Assembly: GCA_010692425.1 (NCBI GenBank)
Contig: JAAHHJ010000001.1
Span: forward strand, 248,001 to 312,000
DNA from: Symploca sp. SIO3C6
GTDB taxonomy: Bacteria > Cyanobacteriota > Cyanobacteriia > Cyanobacteriales > Coleofasciculaceae
Direction: 5' to 3'
Length of the DNA stretch: 64,000 nucleotides
Shown here piece after piece: positions 34,673-43,991 of the stretch (its first letter is position 1; each line of letters begins with the position of its first letter). The notes under the pieces were generated by a model. It made no database searches and had not been told where the DNA came from. It worked only from the letters and a program-made list of their open reading frames with translations. Made by a program: the position numbers and the translations under genes.

Positions 34673-35363
34673 ATCCTTCGTAATCAAGCATAACTTGCAC
34701 CCAATGTGGAGGGCGTGGAATTGGGTTACCTAAGCGATCAAGCATCAGTAAGGCTACAAGATGGACGACGAATAAATATACTAAATTGTTGATGATAATC
34801 ATGATCACAGCTAGGGCCTGAATCATCCCTAAACTCGGCTGAGTTAGTAACCCCAGCTTGACAAACACCCAATCAATCCATTCTGTAATTACGCTCATCG
34901 CATAAACCCAAAGGTCTTCGCCTACCAGAAACGAAGCCAGCCAGTACTTGAAGAAAAATCCTAAAGTGCCAATGATGGTACCAGTACTAATTGAAAACAA
35001 CCAACTGCTTCGGCGCTTCCAAAATGCTCCTAACTGCACGCCCATTAGACCAAAGGGAATGAAAAAGAGAATGCTGCGAGTTGGCCCCATCAGTACTGAG
35101 AGTAACAACCCTGAAACCAATGCCGCCATCCAGGATGCTCGGTTTCCTCGCCGCAGGTAGACTAAAGCAATGGGTATGGGGAAAAATATCCGCAACAATG
35201 GTCCAATCGGAAAATAATAGTTAATTAGGAAAATTAAGCTGGCGGTACTGGCAAGAAAAGCTGTTTCCACCATCGCTATTGGCGCTTTAGTCTTGGATTC
35301 TACACCTTGGGCTTGGGTGTGTTCATCGGCAGTAATTTTGTCATCATCAAAGGAATAACTCAT
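34671..35363 (-). CDS. DUF2232-type integral membrane protein
   Basis: 230 residues. After a ~30-residue acidic N-terminus there are about six membrane helices, starting AFLASTASLIFLINYYFPI and ending LVYLFVVHLVALLMLDRLG. RIFFPIPIALVYLRRGNRAS and GPTRSILFFIPFGLMG match the DUF2232 (YybS-like) membrane family. The C-terminal NPIPRPPHWVQVMLDYE is typical of the cyanobacterial members. Function is not established. It is followed, in the same direction from upstream, by the Crp-type regulator gene, 30 bp away. Confidence 0.7.
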   Translation of the reverse strand: MSYSFDDDKITADEHTQAQGVESKTKAPIAMVETAFLASTASLIFLINYYFPIGPLLRIFFPIPIALVYLRRGNRASWMAALVSGLLLSVLMGPTRSILFFIPFGLMGVQLGAFWKRRSSWLFSISTGTIIGTLGFFFKYWLASFLVGEDLWVYAMSVITEWIDWVFVKLGLLTQPSLGMIQALAVIMIIINNLVYLFVVHLVALLMLDRLGNPIPRPPHWVQVMLDYEG

Positions 35364-35393
35364 GTAGGTTTTGTCAACTCTTGAGTAGTCTGA

Positions 35394-36101
35394 CTAGACG
35401 ATAATATTTTCTAAGGCAGCTACATCAGGGATGTACATGATATCTTGCTCCCGTCTAATCAAACCTTTTTTTTCTAGCCTTGTCAGCACCCGCGTGACAG
35501 TCTCCCGCGCCAATCCACTGAGACTGCTTAACTCTCGATGAGGTAAGTTGGGAATCTCAGTTCCTTGCTGTTTGAGTATTCCCTGCCCCTCTACTAGAAA
35601 TAATAAAGTATCTGCCACTCGCGACTGTGCATCGGCTTCCCGCAGCCGGAGACGTCGATTAACTTGACGCAGGCGCTTTGCCATGAGCTGAGCCAAGTGG
35701 ACACCCGCTAATGGTTCAGAATGGATTAACTGGATAAAATCCTGAGCTGGTATACTGCCAATCGTTGTTGGCGTTAGGGTAATGACGTCTGTAGAACGAG
35801 GTACTTCATCCAAAGCAGCCATTTCTCCAAAAATTTCTCCCTTGCCCAGAATGTTTAGTGTCACCTCTCTGCCTTCAAGATTGTAGGTGCGGATCTTTGC
35901 CCAACCTTCCAAAATGAAGTACACAGAGCCGCCCCAATCATTCTCAAGTAAAATTACTCGCTCTTTAGGATGGCTACGGGTAACAACATGACAAGTAGCT
36001 TGCTTGATAGAAGCTTCTGGTAAGCCAGTAAAAAAAGGAGCATGGCGAATCAACTCATTGAGATTAGGGTTCATTTCCTGTGAGCTGTGTCGGTCTTCCA
36101 T
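35394..36101 (-). CDS. Crp/Fnr-family transcription regulator
   Basis: 235 residues from the preferred ATG at 36101 (MEDRHSSQEMN); the 35 upstream residues in the track look non-coding. The cNMP-binding-type beta barrel spans about residues 15-130 (LENDWGGSVYFILEGWAKIRTY, GKGEIFGEMAALDEVPRSTDV), with FGEMAALD...RSTDV resembling the phosphate-binding cassette; the Arg-Ser pair favours cyclic nucleotide binding. A dimerisation helix follows, then a winged helix (LPHRELSSLSGLARETVTRVLTRLEKKGLI). It lacks the features of NtcA that I know. It could read cAMP made by the cyclase at 17115, which is inference only. Confidence 0.85.
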   Translation of the reverse strand: MEDRHSSQEMNPNLNELIRHAPFFTGLPEASIKQATCHVVTRSHPKERVILLENDWGGSVYFILEGWAKIRTYNLEGREVTLNILGKGEIFGEMAALDEVPRSTDVITLTPTTIGSIPAQDFIQLIHSEPLAGVHLAQLMAKRLRQVNRRLRLREADAQSRVADTLLFLVEGQGILKQQGTEIPNLPHRELSSLSGLARETVTRVLTRLEKKGLIRREQDIMYIPDVAALENIIV

Positions 36102-36477
36102 CAAGCCAAGGCAAATTATAAACGCTGTGGACAAATCTATGATAATTAGCTGTCCAATAATAGAGTAGGACAGTGAGCAGTTTCTAATTTCAACTGAGAA
36201 CAGCAACTGTCTGAGGAAGCTGAGACCTCAGTTGCTACGCACCTGCATTTATCTTTCAAGATAAGACACAATGGCTACAGTTGCCTTAGTTTCTATCCCT
36301 ATTGAGTTTTCTCCCATATCGGCAGTGTCTTTGAGCAGAATTTGGAGTCAGTCTGGGATCCTCGATAAGCAAAGCATGAGTTTATTGGAATTGGTAGCTT
36401 TGGCAATTTAACATTAAAGTGAGAGCAATCTCACTTACTCCTTCATTGCTGCAGTTGTTCTCGTCAAGGGTTAAACC

Positions 36478-38658
36478 GTGACTTCTCACCAGGATATCGA
36501 ATCTCTGATTACTGATATTGACCGTTTCCTCCCCAGAGCTGGATCCCGTTTTCCTTGGTCTAAGCCAAGTGATGTTGTGGCTGGGCACCGGTTGTTGGAA
36601 CGCCTCCGCAGCTACCTAGTTTCACAACTACAGAGTTTGGAGGCTGCTCCTCAGAAGCCGACTGTAGCAACTTCTAGAGATACAGTTGCTCAACAGTCTA
36701 CACCAGAAGTACGGCAGATTGTGCAAGCGGTTACTCAAGAAATGAGTTTTCTGCGTGCTGAGTTAATAGAACGCTTGCAAGTGGAGTTGGATGCTTTTCG
36801 AGAACAGCGAGACTCTCTGCTGAGAGAAATTCAGCAGTTAGAGCAAACTAAGCAGCAGATTGAGATTCAACATCAGCTACAACTTTCACAACAGCAAATC
36901 AACTCGGAATTTTCTCAAGCTTTAATTAGTCGTTGCAGTGAAAACCTAAGGCAACAGTTAGCACAAATCTTTGCTAATTGGGAAGCTCGACTCAATAATC
37001 TCCATAACACTGAATTGATATCTAGAGAAAATGCTCCAGAGATTGGGCTCTCAAGTCAGTTTCATGAAAATGCATATTCAGAAAATATTTTTGAAAAATT
37101 ACAACAACGGCAGATTGACTCAGATAAATTGCTGGCAACTCTGGACGCTAACCAGCGAGCAATCTTTGAGGCACTACAGCAAAATCTCCAGAGTTATCAG
37201 AAATCCTTGTCTCAGGGGCTAGAAAACATGTACAGCTTAGGCTCTCAAGGGCAAATGCTGTTGGCAGAATTAGTGAGTCGCCTGGGGCAGCAGTTGGGGC
37301 GAGAAGCCTCGACAATTTTATCTTCATCAGTACAATTTCCTGAGTTGCTTACTCCAACCAAAGAGATAGCTGGTACTCAAGAGATACTAGATATTTCCGA
37401 AAAACCTAGCAATCTAAGAGTAAATCAACAACTTCCTGCCTTCCCCTATGCAGGGGCAGAAATGCCCTTACAGTTACCCCAACCAGTAGATCCACTCCTT
37501 GAAGAACTGGAAAATGCGGCAAATGATGCTATAGAGCAATGGGAAGCACAATCTGAGGCAATCACCCAGGAAAATTCCTCGGAGAATTTAGATTCGGAGT
37601 GGGAAATCATTGAAGGATTAGATTTAGAAGATTTGGAAGTTGAACTTGAGGGAAACTTTGGAAGAGATACCTTCATACAAGTTGATTTCAAATCTCAAGC
37701 CTCACTACCTTCAATCAAAGAGATAGAAACTTCAGAACAATCAAGTACTCAAGATATAAATCCTTCATCAGATTTGGTTGGCGAGTACTTGTCAGCTTCT
37801 CCTCCTTCAGAATTGGCGCAAACTCAAACGGATGAAGTGGCAAGCTTAGACAAGCAAGAGGTGGAAGATAAAGAAAATTTTAGTTCTCAAGAGCACCTTC
37901 AGGAAATTGAACAATTGTATGAAGCTCTTTTTGGTAAAGAATCTGTGGACAACAGGGCAATGCCATGGACATCAGATTCCTTGAAATCTGTTTCGGAGGG
38001 GGAAAACTCATCTTCACTGGAGGATAAGCAGCAATCTCAACAGGAAAATCTCAAAGAATCTGAAAGTATAAAGAGCATTAGAACACTTACAGATTTGTTT
38101 GAGGAAATGGGGCTCTCCAAGAATACTTCAGCAGCGATAGATTCTGAAGTATCTATATCTACTTCAAAAGAGCAATTTCTGACAGATAAAAACTTTGAGC
38201 TTAAAGCTCAAGGTAGTCTGAACCAAGAGGGATACATGCCAGCTTCACCAGAGGAAAATTTGCTGGCAACTGAGGAACTGGAGCTAGAGGCAAATTTAGA
38301 TATTTTGCTAGATTCTAATACCCTGCAACAACTCAGCCAGGATCTTGATAACTTTGAAGAGTCAGAAACTCAGGATGTCCAAACTTCAGAGGCTCAGAGT
38401 TTGTCTAGTAATGATTCTAAATCATCAACAGGTGTATCTTCAGAAACACCTGAATTTCAGTGTCCGCAGCCTTTGCCGTTAGGAATGTCAGAAGAGTTAT
38501 TAGCTGAAGATTGGGAAGAGTTTGCTCTCAATGATTTCTCTGATCAAGATTTTACTTTGCCAGAGCCAATAGAGCATCAAATAGATGGTAAAAGCGAGGA
38601 ACACTCAACCTCGACAGAAAGCAATTCAGCTCAACCAGAAGCTGAGGAGCAAAACTAA
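36478..38658 (+). CDS. Large acidic coiled-coil protein of unknown function
   Basis: 726 residues from a GTG. The N-terminal ~70 residues (IESLITDIDRFLPRAGSRFPWSKPSD) look folded. Residues about 85-270 are a Gln/Glu/Leu-rich coiled coil (RAELIERLQVELDAFREQRDSLL, QQLEQTKQQIEIQHQLQLSQQQ). The remaining 450 residues are strongly acidic, rich in Glu, Ser and Gln, and probably disordered (SEWEIIEGLDLEDLEVELEG). No signal peptide, membrane span or catalytic motif. A scaffold or adaptor role is conceivable, but no function can be assigned. It is monocistronic. Confidence 0.7.
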   Translation: MTSHQDIESLITDIDRFLPRAGSRFPWSKPSDVVAGHRLLERLRSYLVSQLQSLEAAPQKPTVATSRDTVAQQSTPEVRQIVQAVTQEMSFLRAELIERLQVELDAFREQRDSLLREIQQLEQTKQQIEIQHQLQLSQQQINSEFSQALISRCSENLRQQLAQIFANWEARLNNLHNTELISRENAPEIGLSSQFHENAYSENIFEKLQQRQIDSDKLLATLDANQRAIFEALQQNLQSYQKSLSQGLENMYSLGSQGQMLLAELVSRLGQQLGREASTILSSSVQFPELLTPTKEIAGTQEILDISEKPSNLRVNQQLPAFPYAGAEMPLQLPQPVDPLLEELENAANDAIEQWEAQSEAITQENSSENLDSEWEIIEGLDLEDLEVELEGNFGRDTFIQVDFKSQASLPSIKEIETSEQSSTQDINPSSDLVGEYLSASPPSELAQTQTDEVASLDKQEVEDKENFSSQEHLQEIEQLYEALFGKESVDNRAMPWTSDSLKSVSEGENSSSLEDKQQSQQENLKESESIKSIRTLTDLFEEMGLSKNTSAAIDSEVSISTSKEQFLTDKNFELKAQGSLNQEGYMPASPEENLLATEELELEANLDILLDSNTLQQLSQDLDNFEESETQDVQTSEAQSLSSNDSKSSTGVSSETPEFQCPQPLPLGMSEELLAEDWEEFALNDFSDQDFTLPEPIEHQIDGKSEEHSTSTESNSAQPEAEEQN

Positions 38659-39210
38659 CCAGACAACAGAGCAAAGCAGTTAATGTTACTTCTGTTGAAC
38701 TTTGTGTTTCAAGTTTATATAAACTAACACACAGAAACTTGATATAATTGTAGCTTGTGTATAAAGCATAACTAAATACTAATAAAAGTTGATGTTTTCA
38801 TCTAATTAATAATTTATTTTCTTCCATACAAAAGCTTTAAAAAAGGCAAGAAAATGTAAAGAGTCGGTGAATTAAACGACTACTACTAGCTTTTTGTGGA
38901 AGCAATTCAATATGATTGACACAGGATTTACCCAAGTGACTAGGGTGTTTCTGCAAACTGAAGTTAGCCAGCGACCCTAGGTATTCGTGTATAGCAGTAC
39001 GTATTAAGGTTAGGACAAGCGTTCATCGCTAAAACTTTGTCAAATTCACCCCTTCTGCCTTCTGCCTTCTGCCCTCTGCCTTGCGCGTAGCGCTATATAG
39101 AGAAAAGACAACGACAACCAATGGGTTTTGTTGAGTATCGCTTTTAAGAAAGCCGTGGTTTCAAGTTTGCATATATACCCTAATACCCCGTAAACAACTG
39201 GCTGCAAGCT
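38659..39210. other. Intergenic region containing a MITE-like copy
   Basis: About 550 bp. Apart from the repeat at 38990-39097 I see only AT-rich DNA and a 22-codon ORF with no support. Confidence 0.5.
38990..39097. mobile_element. MITE-like repeat, copy 2 (inverted)
   Basis: TATAGCAGTACG at the left and the CGTAGCGCTATA end at the right, with CTTCTGCC units inside. It is the reverse complement of the copies at 7290 and 50696. It lies about 115 bp upstream of the sugar transferase GTG and may affect its promoter. Confidence 0.75.
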
Positions 39211-39909
39211 GTGATTATTACACCAAAATTTTCCCCTGCTTTTTCTGCTGATTCAGCAATTCTGACTTCCCTCATTCAGAATGAAGTATTTGAGGAACAG
39301 GCACATCAATCTACCAACTGCAAAATTAAGCGCCTGATTGATATTCTCGGAGCCTTAGTTGGATTAACCATTACAGCAATCGCCATAATTCCACTAGCGT
39401 TAGCAATCTACTTTGATAATCCTGGTTCAATCTTCTACTCTCAAATGCGCTGTGGTCTCAAAGGCAATACTTTCCGCATCTGGAAGTTTCGTTCAATGGT
39501 TGTCAATGCCGAACAACTACAACATTTAGTGAGTAATCAGGCAAAAGGTAATATTTTTAAAAATGATAACGACCCTCGTGTTACTCGCGTCGGTCGTTTT
39601 TTACGTCGTACTAGCTTGGACGAATTGCCTCAGTTTTGGAATGTCCTCAAAGGAGAGATGAGCCTGGTAGGAACTCGTCCACCGACAGTAAAAGAGGTTA
39701 AAAAATACCAGAAACACCACTTCCAGAGATTGAATGTCAAGCCTGGAATCACAGGTGAGTGGCAGGCTAATGGTCGTTCGACAGTAACGGATTTTGAAGA
39801 TATCGTGCGCCTTGATATTGCTTACCAAGACAAGTGGTCTGTTGCTTACGACTTCCAGTTGATTTTCCAGACAATCTGGAGAGTTTTGAGGAAGGATGGT
39901 GCTTGCTAG
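39211..39909 (+). CDS. Undecaprenyl-phosphate sugar phosphotransferase (bacterial sugar transferase family)
   Basis: 232 residues, GTG start. One N-terminal helix (LIDILGALVGLTITAIAIIPLALAIYF) is followed by the catalytic domain: FYSQMRCGLKGNTFRIWKFRSM, NDPRVTRVGRFLRRTSLDELPQFWNVL and MSLVGTRPP, then GITGEWQANGRS. These are the WecA-unrelated, WbaP/EpsL-type (PF02397) signatures. The enzyme moves a sugar-1-phosphate to undecaprenyl phosphate, the first membrane step of exopolysaccharide assembly. It lacks the long N-terminal multi-span part of WbaP, so it is the short form. It could start the glycan extended by the WecG/TagA and GT genes at the left of the window, but they are not linked. Confidence 0.9.
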   Translation: MIITPKFSPAFSADSAILTSLIQNEVFEEQAHQSTNCKIKRLIDILGALVGLTITAIAIIPLALAIYFDNPGSIFYSQMRCGLKGNTFRIWKFRSMVVNAEQLQHLVSNQAKGNIFKNDNDPRVTRVGRFLRRTSLDELPQFWNVLKGEMSLVGTRPPTVKEVKKYQKHHFQRLNVKPGITGEWQANGRSTVTDFEDIVRLDIAYQDKWSVAYDFQLIFQTIWRVLRKDGAC

Positions 39910-39952
39910 GGAGTCTCAAGAGAGTACATAGGCACAGCCAACTACTTTCATC

Positions 39953-40030
39953 GTGACCTACTCCTACACCGAATCAAAGATTACGGTGTAGGCTTCTCCT
40001 CCCTTTGAGGGATTCGCATTTTATACTGAA
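39953..40030. repeat. CCTACAC/GTGTAGG hairpin repeat, copy 2
   Basis: GTGACCTACTCCTACACC, a short loop, GGTGTAGGCTTCTCCTCC, then GGGATTCGCATTTTATACTGAA. The same ends as copy 1 (24175-24256) with a different loop. It follows the sugar transferase stop by 43 bp and could also act as its terminator. Confidence 0.65.
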
Positions 40031-40108
40031 AAGTTTAATCCCAAAGCTATTTGGTTATAAATAAACTAGGAGTTAGGATATCAACACCTAACTCTTGACT
40101 TCATTGGT

Positions 40109-40669
40109 ATGAATTTACCTAATTGGATTACCTTTTCTCGCTTGCTAGGGTTGCCATTTATCTTATACGGTCTAAATAATCCAACAGAGCAAGCGCGTTG
40201 GGTCTGTTTAGTAATATTTTTGGTTGCAGCTGGGACAGATTGGCTAGATGGCTATCTGGCTCGCAAACTTAACCAAGTTACGGATTTAGGCAAGTTTCTA
40301 GACCCTTTAGTGGATAAACTTTTAGTATTGGCTCCGCTGCTGGCTTTGATTGAGATTGGTCAGGTTCCTGCTTGGGGCGTATTTCTAATTTTGGGGCGGG
40401 AGTTGGCAATTGCCGGTTGGCGGGTGAATCCTAACCTGACTGGCAGCAGTGGTATTAGCGGAGCCAATATCTGGGGTAAACTCAAAACCGTGAGTCAAAT
40501 TGGGGCGATAGCGCTTTTAATTGCACCAACCACCACTGCCTGGGAAACATTTTCTGTAGTAGCTTTTTGGATTGCTGTTGCCCTGACTTTGATTTCTGGT
40601 GCAATTTACCTTTTGCCCCAACTGGCAGCCAATATTTCCTCATCAATAGAGAAATCAACCTCTGCTTGA
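40109..40669 (+). CDS. pgsA: CDP-diacylglycerol-glycerol-3-phosphate 3-phosphatidyltransferase
   Basis: 186 residues. It opens NLPNWITFSRLLGLPFIL and has the CDP-alcohol phosphotransferase motif DGYLARKLNQVTDLGKFLDPLVDK (D..AR...G...D...D), then about four more membrane helices. It makes phosphatidylglycerophosphate from CDP-diacylglycerol and glycerol-3-phosphate at the inner membrane, the route to phosphatidylglycerol, essential in thylakoids. Length fits the bacterial family. Its last 64 bp overlap the end of the convergent CSP41-like gene. ATG start after a TTGGT spacer; no strong Shine-Dalgarno. Confidence 0.92.
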   Translation: MNLPNWITFSRLLGLPFILYGLNNPTEQARWVCLVIFLVAAGTDWLDGYLARKLNQVTDLGKFLDPLVDKLLVLAPLLALIEIGQVPAWGVFLILGRELAIAGWRVNPNLTGSSGISGANIWGKLKTVSQIGAIALLIAPTTTAWETFSVVAFWIAVALTLISGAIYLLPQLAANISSSIEKSTSA

Positions 40670-41553
40670 TCACGCCCAGATGCCTGGTAATCATTCTCAA
40701 ATGAGTCTTTGAGCCCAGAAACTAGGTCATATTGTGGCTGCCAGTTGAGTTGGGTCATGGCTTTATGAATCTCAGCAAAGAAGTGCTGCCCTCGCAGGGG
40801 AAAAGCTTTGCGCTTGCCAAAATCAAATTTTTTCGGGTCGTAGTGTACAATCTTGATGTCGTCAGCCGCTTGTCCGACAGCTTCAGCACAGGCACGAGCT
40901 AAACCATCAAAGGTACAATAACGGTCTCCCGAGACATTATAGATTTGTCCTACTGCTTGCTTGTTACCCAGTATCTGAGACATAGCTTGGGCTAAGTCTT
41001 GACAATGACCTAACTGGGTGATATATGTGCCATTACTAGGAATAGGGAGCGGGCGATCGCGAACAATGCGGTCAAAAAACCAGGCTTCTAAATCGTTATA
41101 GTTGCGAGGACCATATATATAGGTGGGGCGGATAGCGGTAAAAGGAACTCCCTGTGCTTTCAGATAAGCTTCTGTCTCATGTTTACCCTTGTGGCGACTT
41201 TTGGGATCAACGGGATCTCCCTCTTTGTGAGGCAGCTGGTCTGATTTAAGGTATACTCCAGCTGAACTCATATAAACAAAATGCTGCACACTGTCTTTAA
41301 AAATCTCCACTAAAGGCTGAGTGTCACTCAGTTGACGACCATTGTTGTCAAAAATGGCATCGAATTTCTGGTGTGATAACTTCTCCTTTAATTGTAAAGC
41401 ATCTTTGCGGTCTCCGTGAATCTGAACTACTCCCTTCACTGGAATTGGTTTATTGCCTCGATTGAACAATACAACATCATGACCTTGTGCCACCAGAATT
41501 TTTGTGAGGTAAACACCGATAAACCTGGTGCCGCCCATAATTAAAATTCGCAT
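40606..41553 (-). CDS. NAD-dependent epimerase/dehydratase, CSP41-like
   Basis: 315 residues. An extended short-chain dehydrogenase: the Rossmann motif is GGTRFIG (about residues 7-13), followed by FNRGNKP. MSSAGVYL (about 95) supplies the Ser/Tyr region, but the classical YxxxK Tyr is not obvious, as in the chloroplast CSP41 (RNA-binding) relatives. IRPTYIYGPRNYNDLEAWFFDRI and PLPIPSNGTYITQLGHCQDLA are typical of that group. In plants CSP41 binds chloroplast RNA; in cyanobacteria the role is unclear. The C-terminal coding part overlaps pgsA on the other strand by 64 bp. Confidence 0.8.
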   Translation of the reverse strand: MRILIMGGTRFIGVYLTKILVAQGHDVVLFNRGNKPIPVKGVVQIHGDRKDALQLKEKLSHQKFDAIFDNNGRQLSDTQPLVEIFKDSVQHFVYMSSAGVYLKSDQLPHKEGDPVDPKSRHKGKHETEAYLKAQGVPFTAIRPTYIYGPRNYNDLEAWFFDRIVRDRPLPIPSNGTYITQLGHCQDLAQAMSQILGNKQAVGQIYNVSGDRYCTFDGLARACAEAVGQAADDIKIVHYDPKKFDFGKRKAFPLRGQHFFAEIHKAMTQLNWQPQYDLVSGLKDSFENDYQASGRDQAEVDFSIDEEILAASWGKR

Positions 41554-41938
41554 CTAGATCCTTTGGTTTTTATGAAGTTTTCATCCCTTGTAGGAATTGT
41601 ACAAGAGGAATCGGTCAAGCGTGCTTTGTGCTGGGTGCAGGGTGTAGATTGAAGTGACTCTGAAAAGACAAGAAAGGAAGAAGCTTGAGATTTGAAATTG
41701 TTTTAAGGCTGACAGTAAACTGTTGTTTCTTCAAAGACTTGTTTTTCTTTTATTCCTGAAAGATAGGGGCTTGTATCTTGTATCTGGACTATACTTTCCG
41801 TACACAGAGAATGAGGAACAATGCTAACAGTTTAGTAGTTTTTAAGGTCAAATTTTAAGAAAAAATTCATTAATTTTGACTCAGGGCGGTAGTTTTTTGC
41901 ACATTTCCGCTTGATGCTAATGGTGTAGCACTAACCCT
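41554..41938. other. Intergenic region, nothing recognised
   Basis: About 385 bp between divergent genes. It must contain both promoters. No inverted repeat longer than 7 bp or ORF caught my eye. Confidence 0.4.
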
Positions 41939-42445
41939 ATGTTACCGAAAAATGATATTGATATGATCACAATCAAAAGTAAGTGCTTATCTGGACTGAT
42001 AACAGCACTAATGAGTACAAGTTCTTTATGGTTAACTGTTGCAGCCCAAGAACATAACCGAGATCACCGGTCAAAAATATTTCAATGTAATCAAATTAGT
42101 TTGATTGTCAACAAAGCCGTAAAGGATGTTAACAATGTTAGTAGTAACAGCAATGCATCTGATAATGAAAACCTGCTTATAGCGGCTAATAAAATAGATT
42201 ACTATGCCCAAAAATTGGAAACTATTGCCATTGCTGACCCAATCTTACAAATTTATCAATCGCGATTTGCCAAGATGTATACAGATACCAGTGCAGCAAC
42301 TAGCAATTTAGTTACTGCTTTTAATAATCAGAATCGAGTGCAGGCCGAGTTAGCTATGCAAGCATTGCAAGCTGCTACCAGTGTAGAAGAACAGCTAGTT
42401 GAAGATATCAATAATTATTGTCAAGCCATGCCAAATGATAAGTAG
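41939..42445 (+). CDS. Secreted helical protein of unknown function
   Basis: 168 residues. CLSGLITALMSTSSLWLTVAAQE looks like a signal peptide with cleavage after VAA. The mature part is a small helical domain (LLIAANKIDYYAQKLETIAI, LQIYQSRFAKMYTDTSAAT, VEEQLVEDINNYCQ) with two Cys residues that could form a disulfide. No known domain. Start uncertain: MLPKNDID (41939) or MITIKSK further in. Confidence 0.65.
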   Translation: MLPKNDIDMITIKSKCLSGLITALMSTSSLWLTVAAQEHNRDHRSKIFQCNQISLIVNKAVKDVNNVSSNSNASDNENLLIAANKIDYYAQKLETIAIADPILQIYQSRFAKMYTDTSAATSNLVTAFNNQNRVQAELAMQALQAATSVEEQLVEDINNYCQAMPNDK

Positions 42446-42524
42446 CCTGGCTGATACTATACGAGATGAGAAAACAGGGTAAAAAAGACTGCCAACAGGC
42501 TATTTTATCTCAAAAAACACTACA

Positions 42525-43202
42525 CTAAAGTCGAACTTGAGTAACAGCGATATTTCCTGAGAAGCAGACATCGACATCAGTTCCCGGAGTACGACCACGC
42601 TTACCATATTCTCCCTCATAGAAATAACAATCACCTTCAACCCGGTATTTTACCTGCAAAGGCTGAGTACTTGATTGACAGAATACAATTTCTGGTTCAG
42701 CTGAAGCTGCTTCCAGATGAGGCAAATTTACATTCCAAAAGCTTCCAGGAGTTATTGGACGAGCTAATAAATCTTCTAAAACCCTAGTAGTCCAACGGGT
42801 AGCAACCTCCCAATCAATCACCATCGGCTTTTTGATCCAGTGGGAAATAGCAATTCCTGGAATGCCGTGCATCGCTGCTTCCCTAACAGCAGCTACTGTT
42901 CCGGAAAGGTAAACATCAACACCTAAATTACCGCCAGCGTTAATACCGGAAAGCACATATTTGACATCTGTACGCAAATGCATTAGGGCGAGGCGAGTGC
43001 AATCAGCAGGAGTACCAGCGATCATATACTCTGTATCAGAGCGGCGTTGGACATGAATTGGTTGATTAGTTGTCACCTGATGACCACATCCTGATAACTG
43101 CTCCTTAGGGGCAACAATCACCCCCTTACCGTTGATAGCTTTATGAAGTGCTCGGATACCAGGAGCGTCTATCCCATCGTCGTTTGTGAGTATTAGGGTC
43201 AT
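42525..43202 (-). CDS. surE: 5'/3'-nucleotidase SurE
   Basis: About 225 residues from the ATG at 43202; the track extends to a TTG. LILTNDDGIDAPGI at the N-terminus gives the metal-binding Asp pair, APKEQLSGCGH the Ser/Asn region and LSGINAGGNLGVDVYLSGTVAAVREAAM the core signature of SurE. It removes phosphate from nucleoside monophosphates and short polyphosphate in the cytoplasm. The solo transposon left-end hairpin at 43261-43306 lies about 60 bp upstream of its start. Confidence 0.92.
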   Translation of the reverse strand: MTLILTNDDGIDAPGIRALHKAINGKGVIVAPKEQLSGCGHQVTTNQPIHVQRRSDTEYMIAGTPADCTRLALMHLRTDVKYVLSGINAGGNLGVDVYLSGTVAAVREAAMHGIPGIAISHWIKKPMVIDWEVATRWTTRVLEDLLARPITPGSFWNVNLPHLEAASAEPEIVFCQSSTQPLQVKYRVEGDCYFYEGEYGKRGRTPGTDVDVCFSGNIAVTQVRL

Positions 43203-43260
43203 GCTCTGTCGCTTAATCAAACACAATTATAATTTTTACAGAAAAACAAGCTGCATCCCA

Positions 43261-43306
43261 CGTCTTTTAAGCGTAGGATGTAGCGAAAGGACTTTCAAGT
43301 CCGCGA
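43261..43306. repeat. Solo left-end hairpin of a TnpB element
   Basis: CGTCTTTTAAGCG..GGATGTAGCGA plus a GGACTTTCAAGTCC stem. Compared with 22671-22716 the stem has changed on both arms (GCACTT/AAGTGC to GGACTT/AAGTCC), keeping pairing. No transposase gene is near. Confidence 0.65.
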
Positions 43307-43360
43307 TACTCCTAAGCTATTTTGGAGAAATTTTATAAATCCTCCTGACCTTAGGAGATA

Positions 43361-43921
43361 TCACCTGCGAGGCAACTGAAGACTATCTTCACCAAAGAGT
43401 TCACATCCCCTAAATTCGCAAACAGGTGTATCTTTGGTGTAATCACAAGTATAAGTTGCTAGTATATCAGCTTGCTGGTTGAAGACCCGGACATTGTACT
43501 TATAGTTTCGAGCAATAGTACCAAATTTATCAACCAAACTGTATCTTTCTATATAATCAAGGATGACCCATATTTGAAGATTAACGATTAAATCAAGTCT
43601 CTTGTGTTTTGGATAGACTATCCAGTTGTTAATCAATTTGCCACCAAAAAACTGATTAAATTGTTCCTGTGCCCACCATAAGCTTGGATATTTAATTCCT
43701 GTCTGAGATTGTGTCTGACGTATAGTATTGGCGGTTATGATTTCCCGCTGCGTCGGTAGTGTTGCTCCTGGAGCCATTAGTTCTACCTCTAGTGGTTCTG
43801 AACAAGGCTCTGGAGTTTTTAGAGTTTGTGCCAAAGTGTGCTGAGGTATGCCTAGATTAATAATGCTTGACAACAAGATTGGAACTGGTAGCAGTTGCAG
43901 AAATCTTGACCCAAAGCTCAT
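43361..43921 (-). CDS. Secreted protein of unknown function
   Basis: 186 residues with a signal peptide (FLQLLPVPILLSSIINLGIP, cleavage near LAQ). The mature part has four Cys residues (PEPCSEP, TYTCDYTK, TPVCEFRGCELF), suggesting disulfides, and aromatic-rich strands (YPSLWWAQEQFNQFFGGKLINNWIVYP). No family recognised. Confidence 0.65.
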   Translation of the reverse strand: MSFGSRFLQLLPVPILLSSIINLGIPQHTLAQTLKTPEPCSEPLEVELMAPGATLPTQREIITANTIRQTQSQTGIKYPSLWWAQEQFNQFFGGKLINNWIVYPKHKRLDLIVNLQIWVILDYIERYSLVDKFGTIARNYKYNVRVFNQQADILATYTCDYTKDTPVCEFRGCELFGEDSLQLPRR

Positions 43922-43991
43922 CTATTTTTCTCCCATCAATCCTCCCCACCTCAACGCTATCCTAAGGATCAGGCATGGGTGTCGGTTCTAG

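Noticed and set aside
34482-34733. 83-residue ORF with a Pro/His/Ser-rich repeat
   Set aside because: It is just the translation of the CTCCCCAT tract and runs into the DUF2232 gene.
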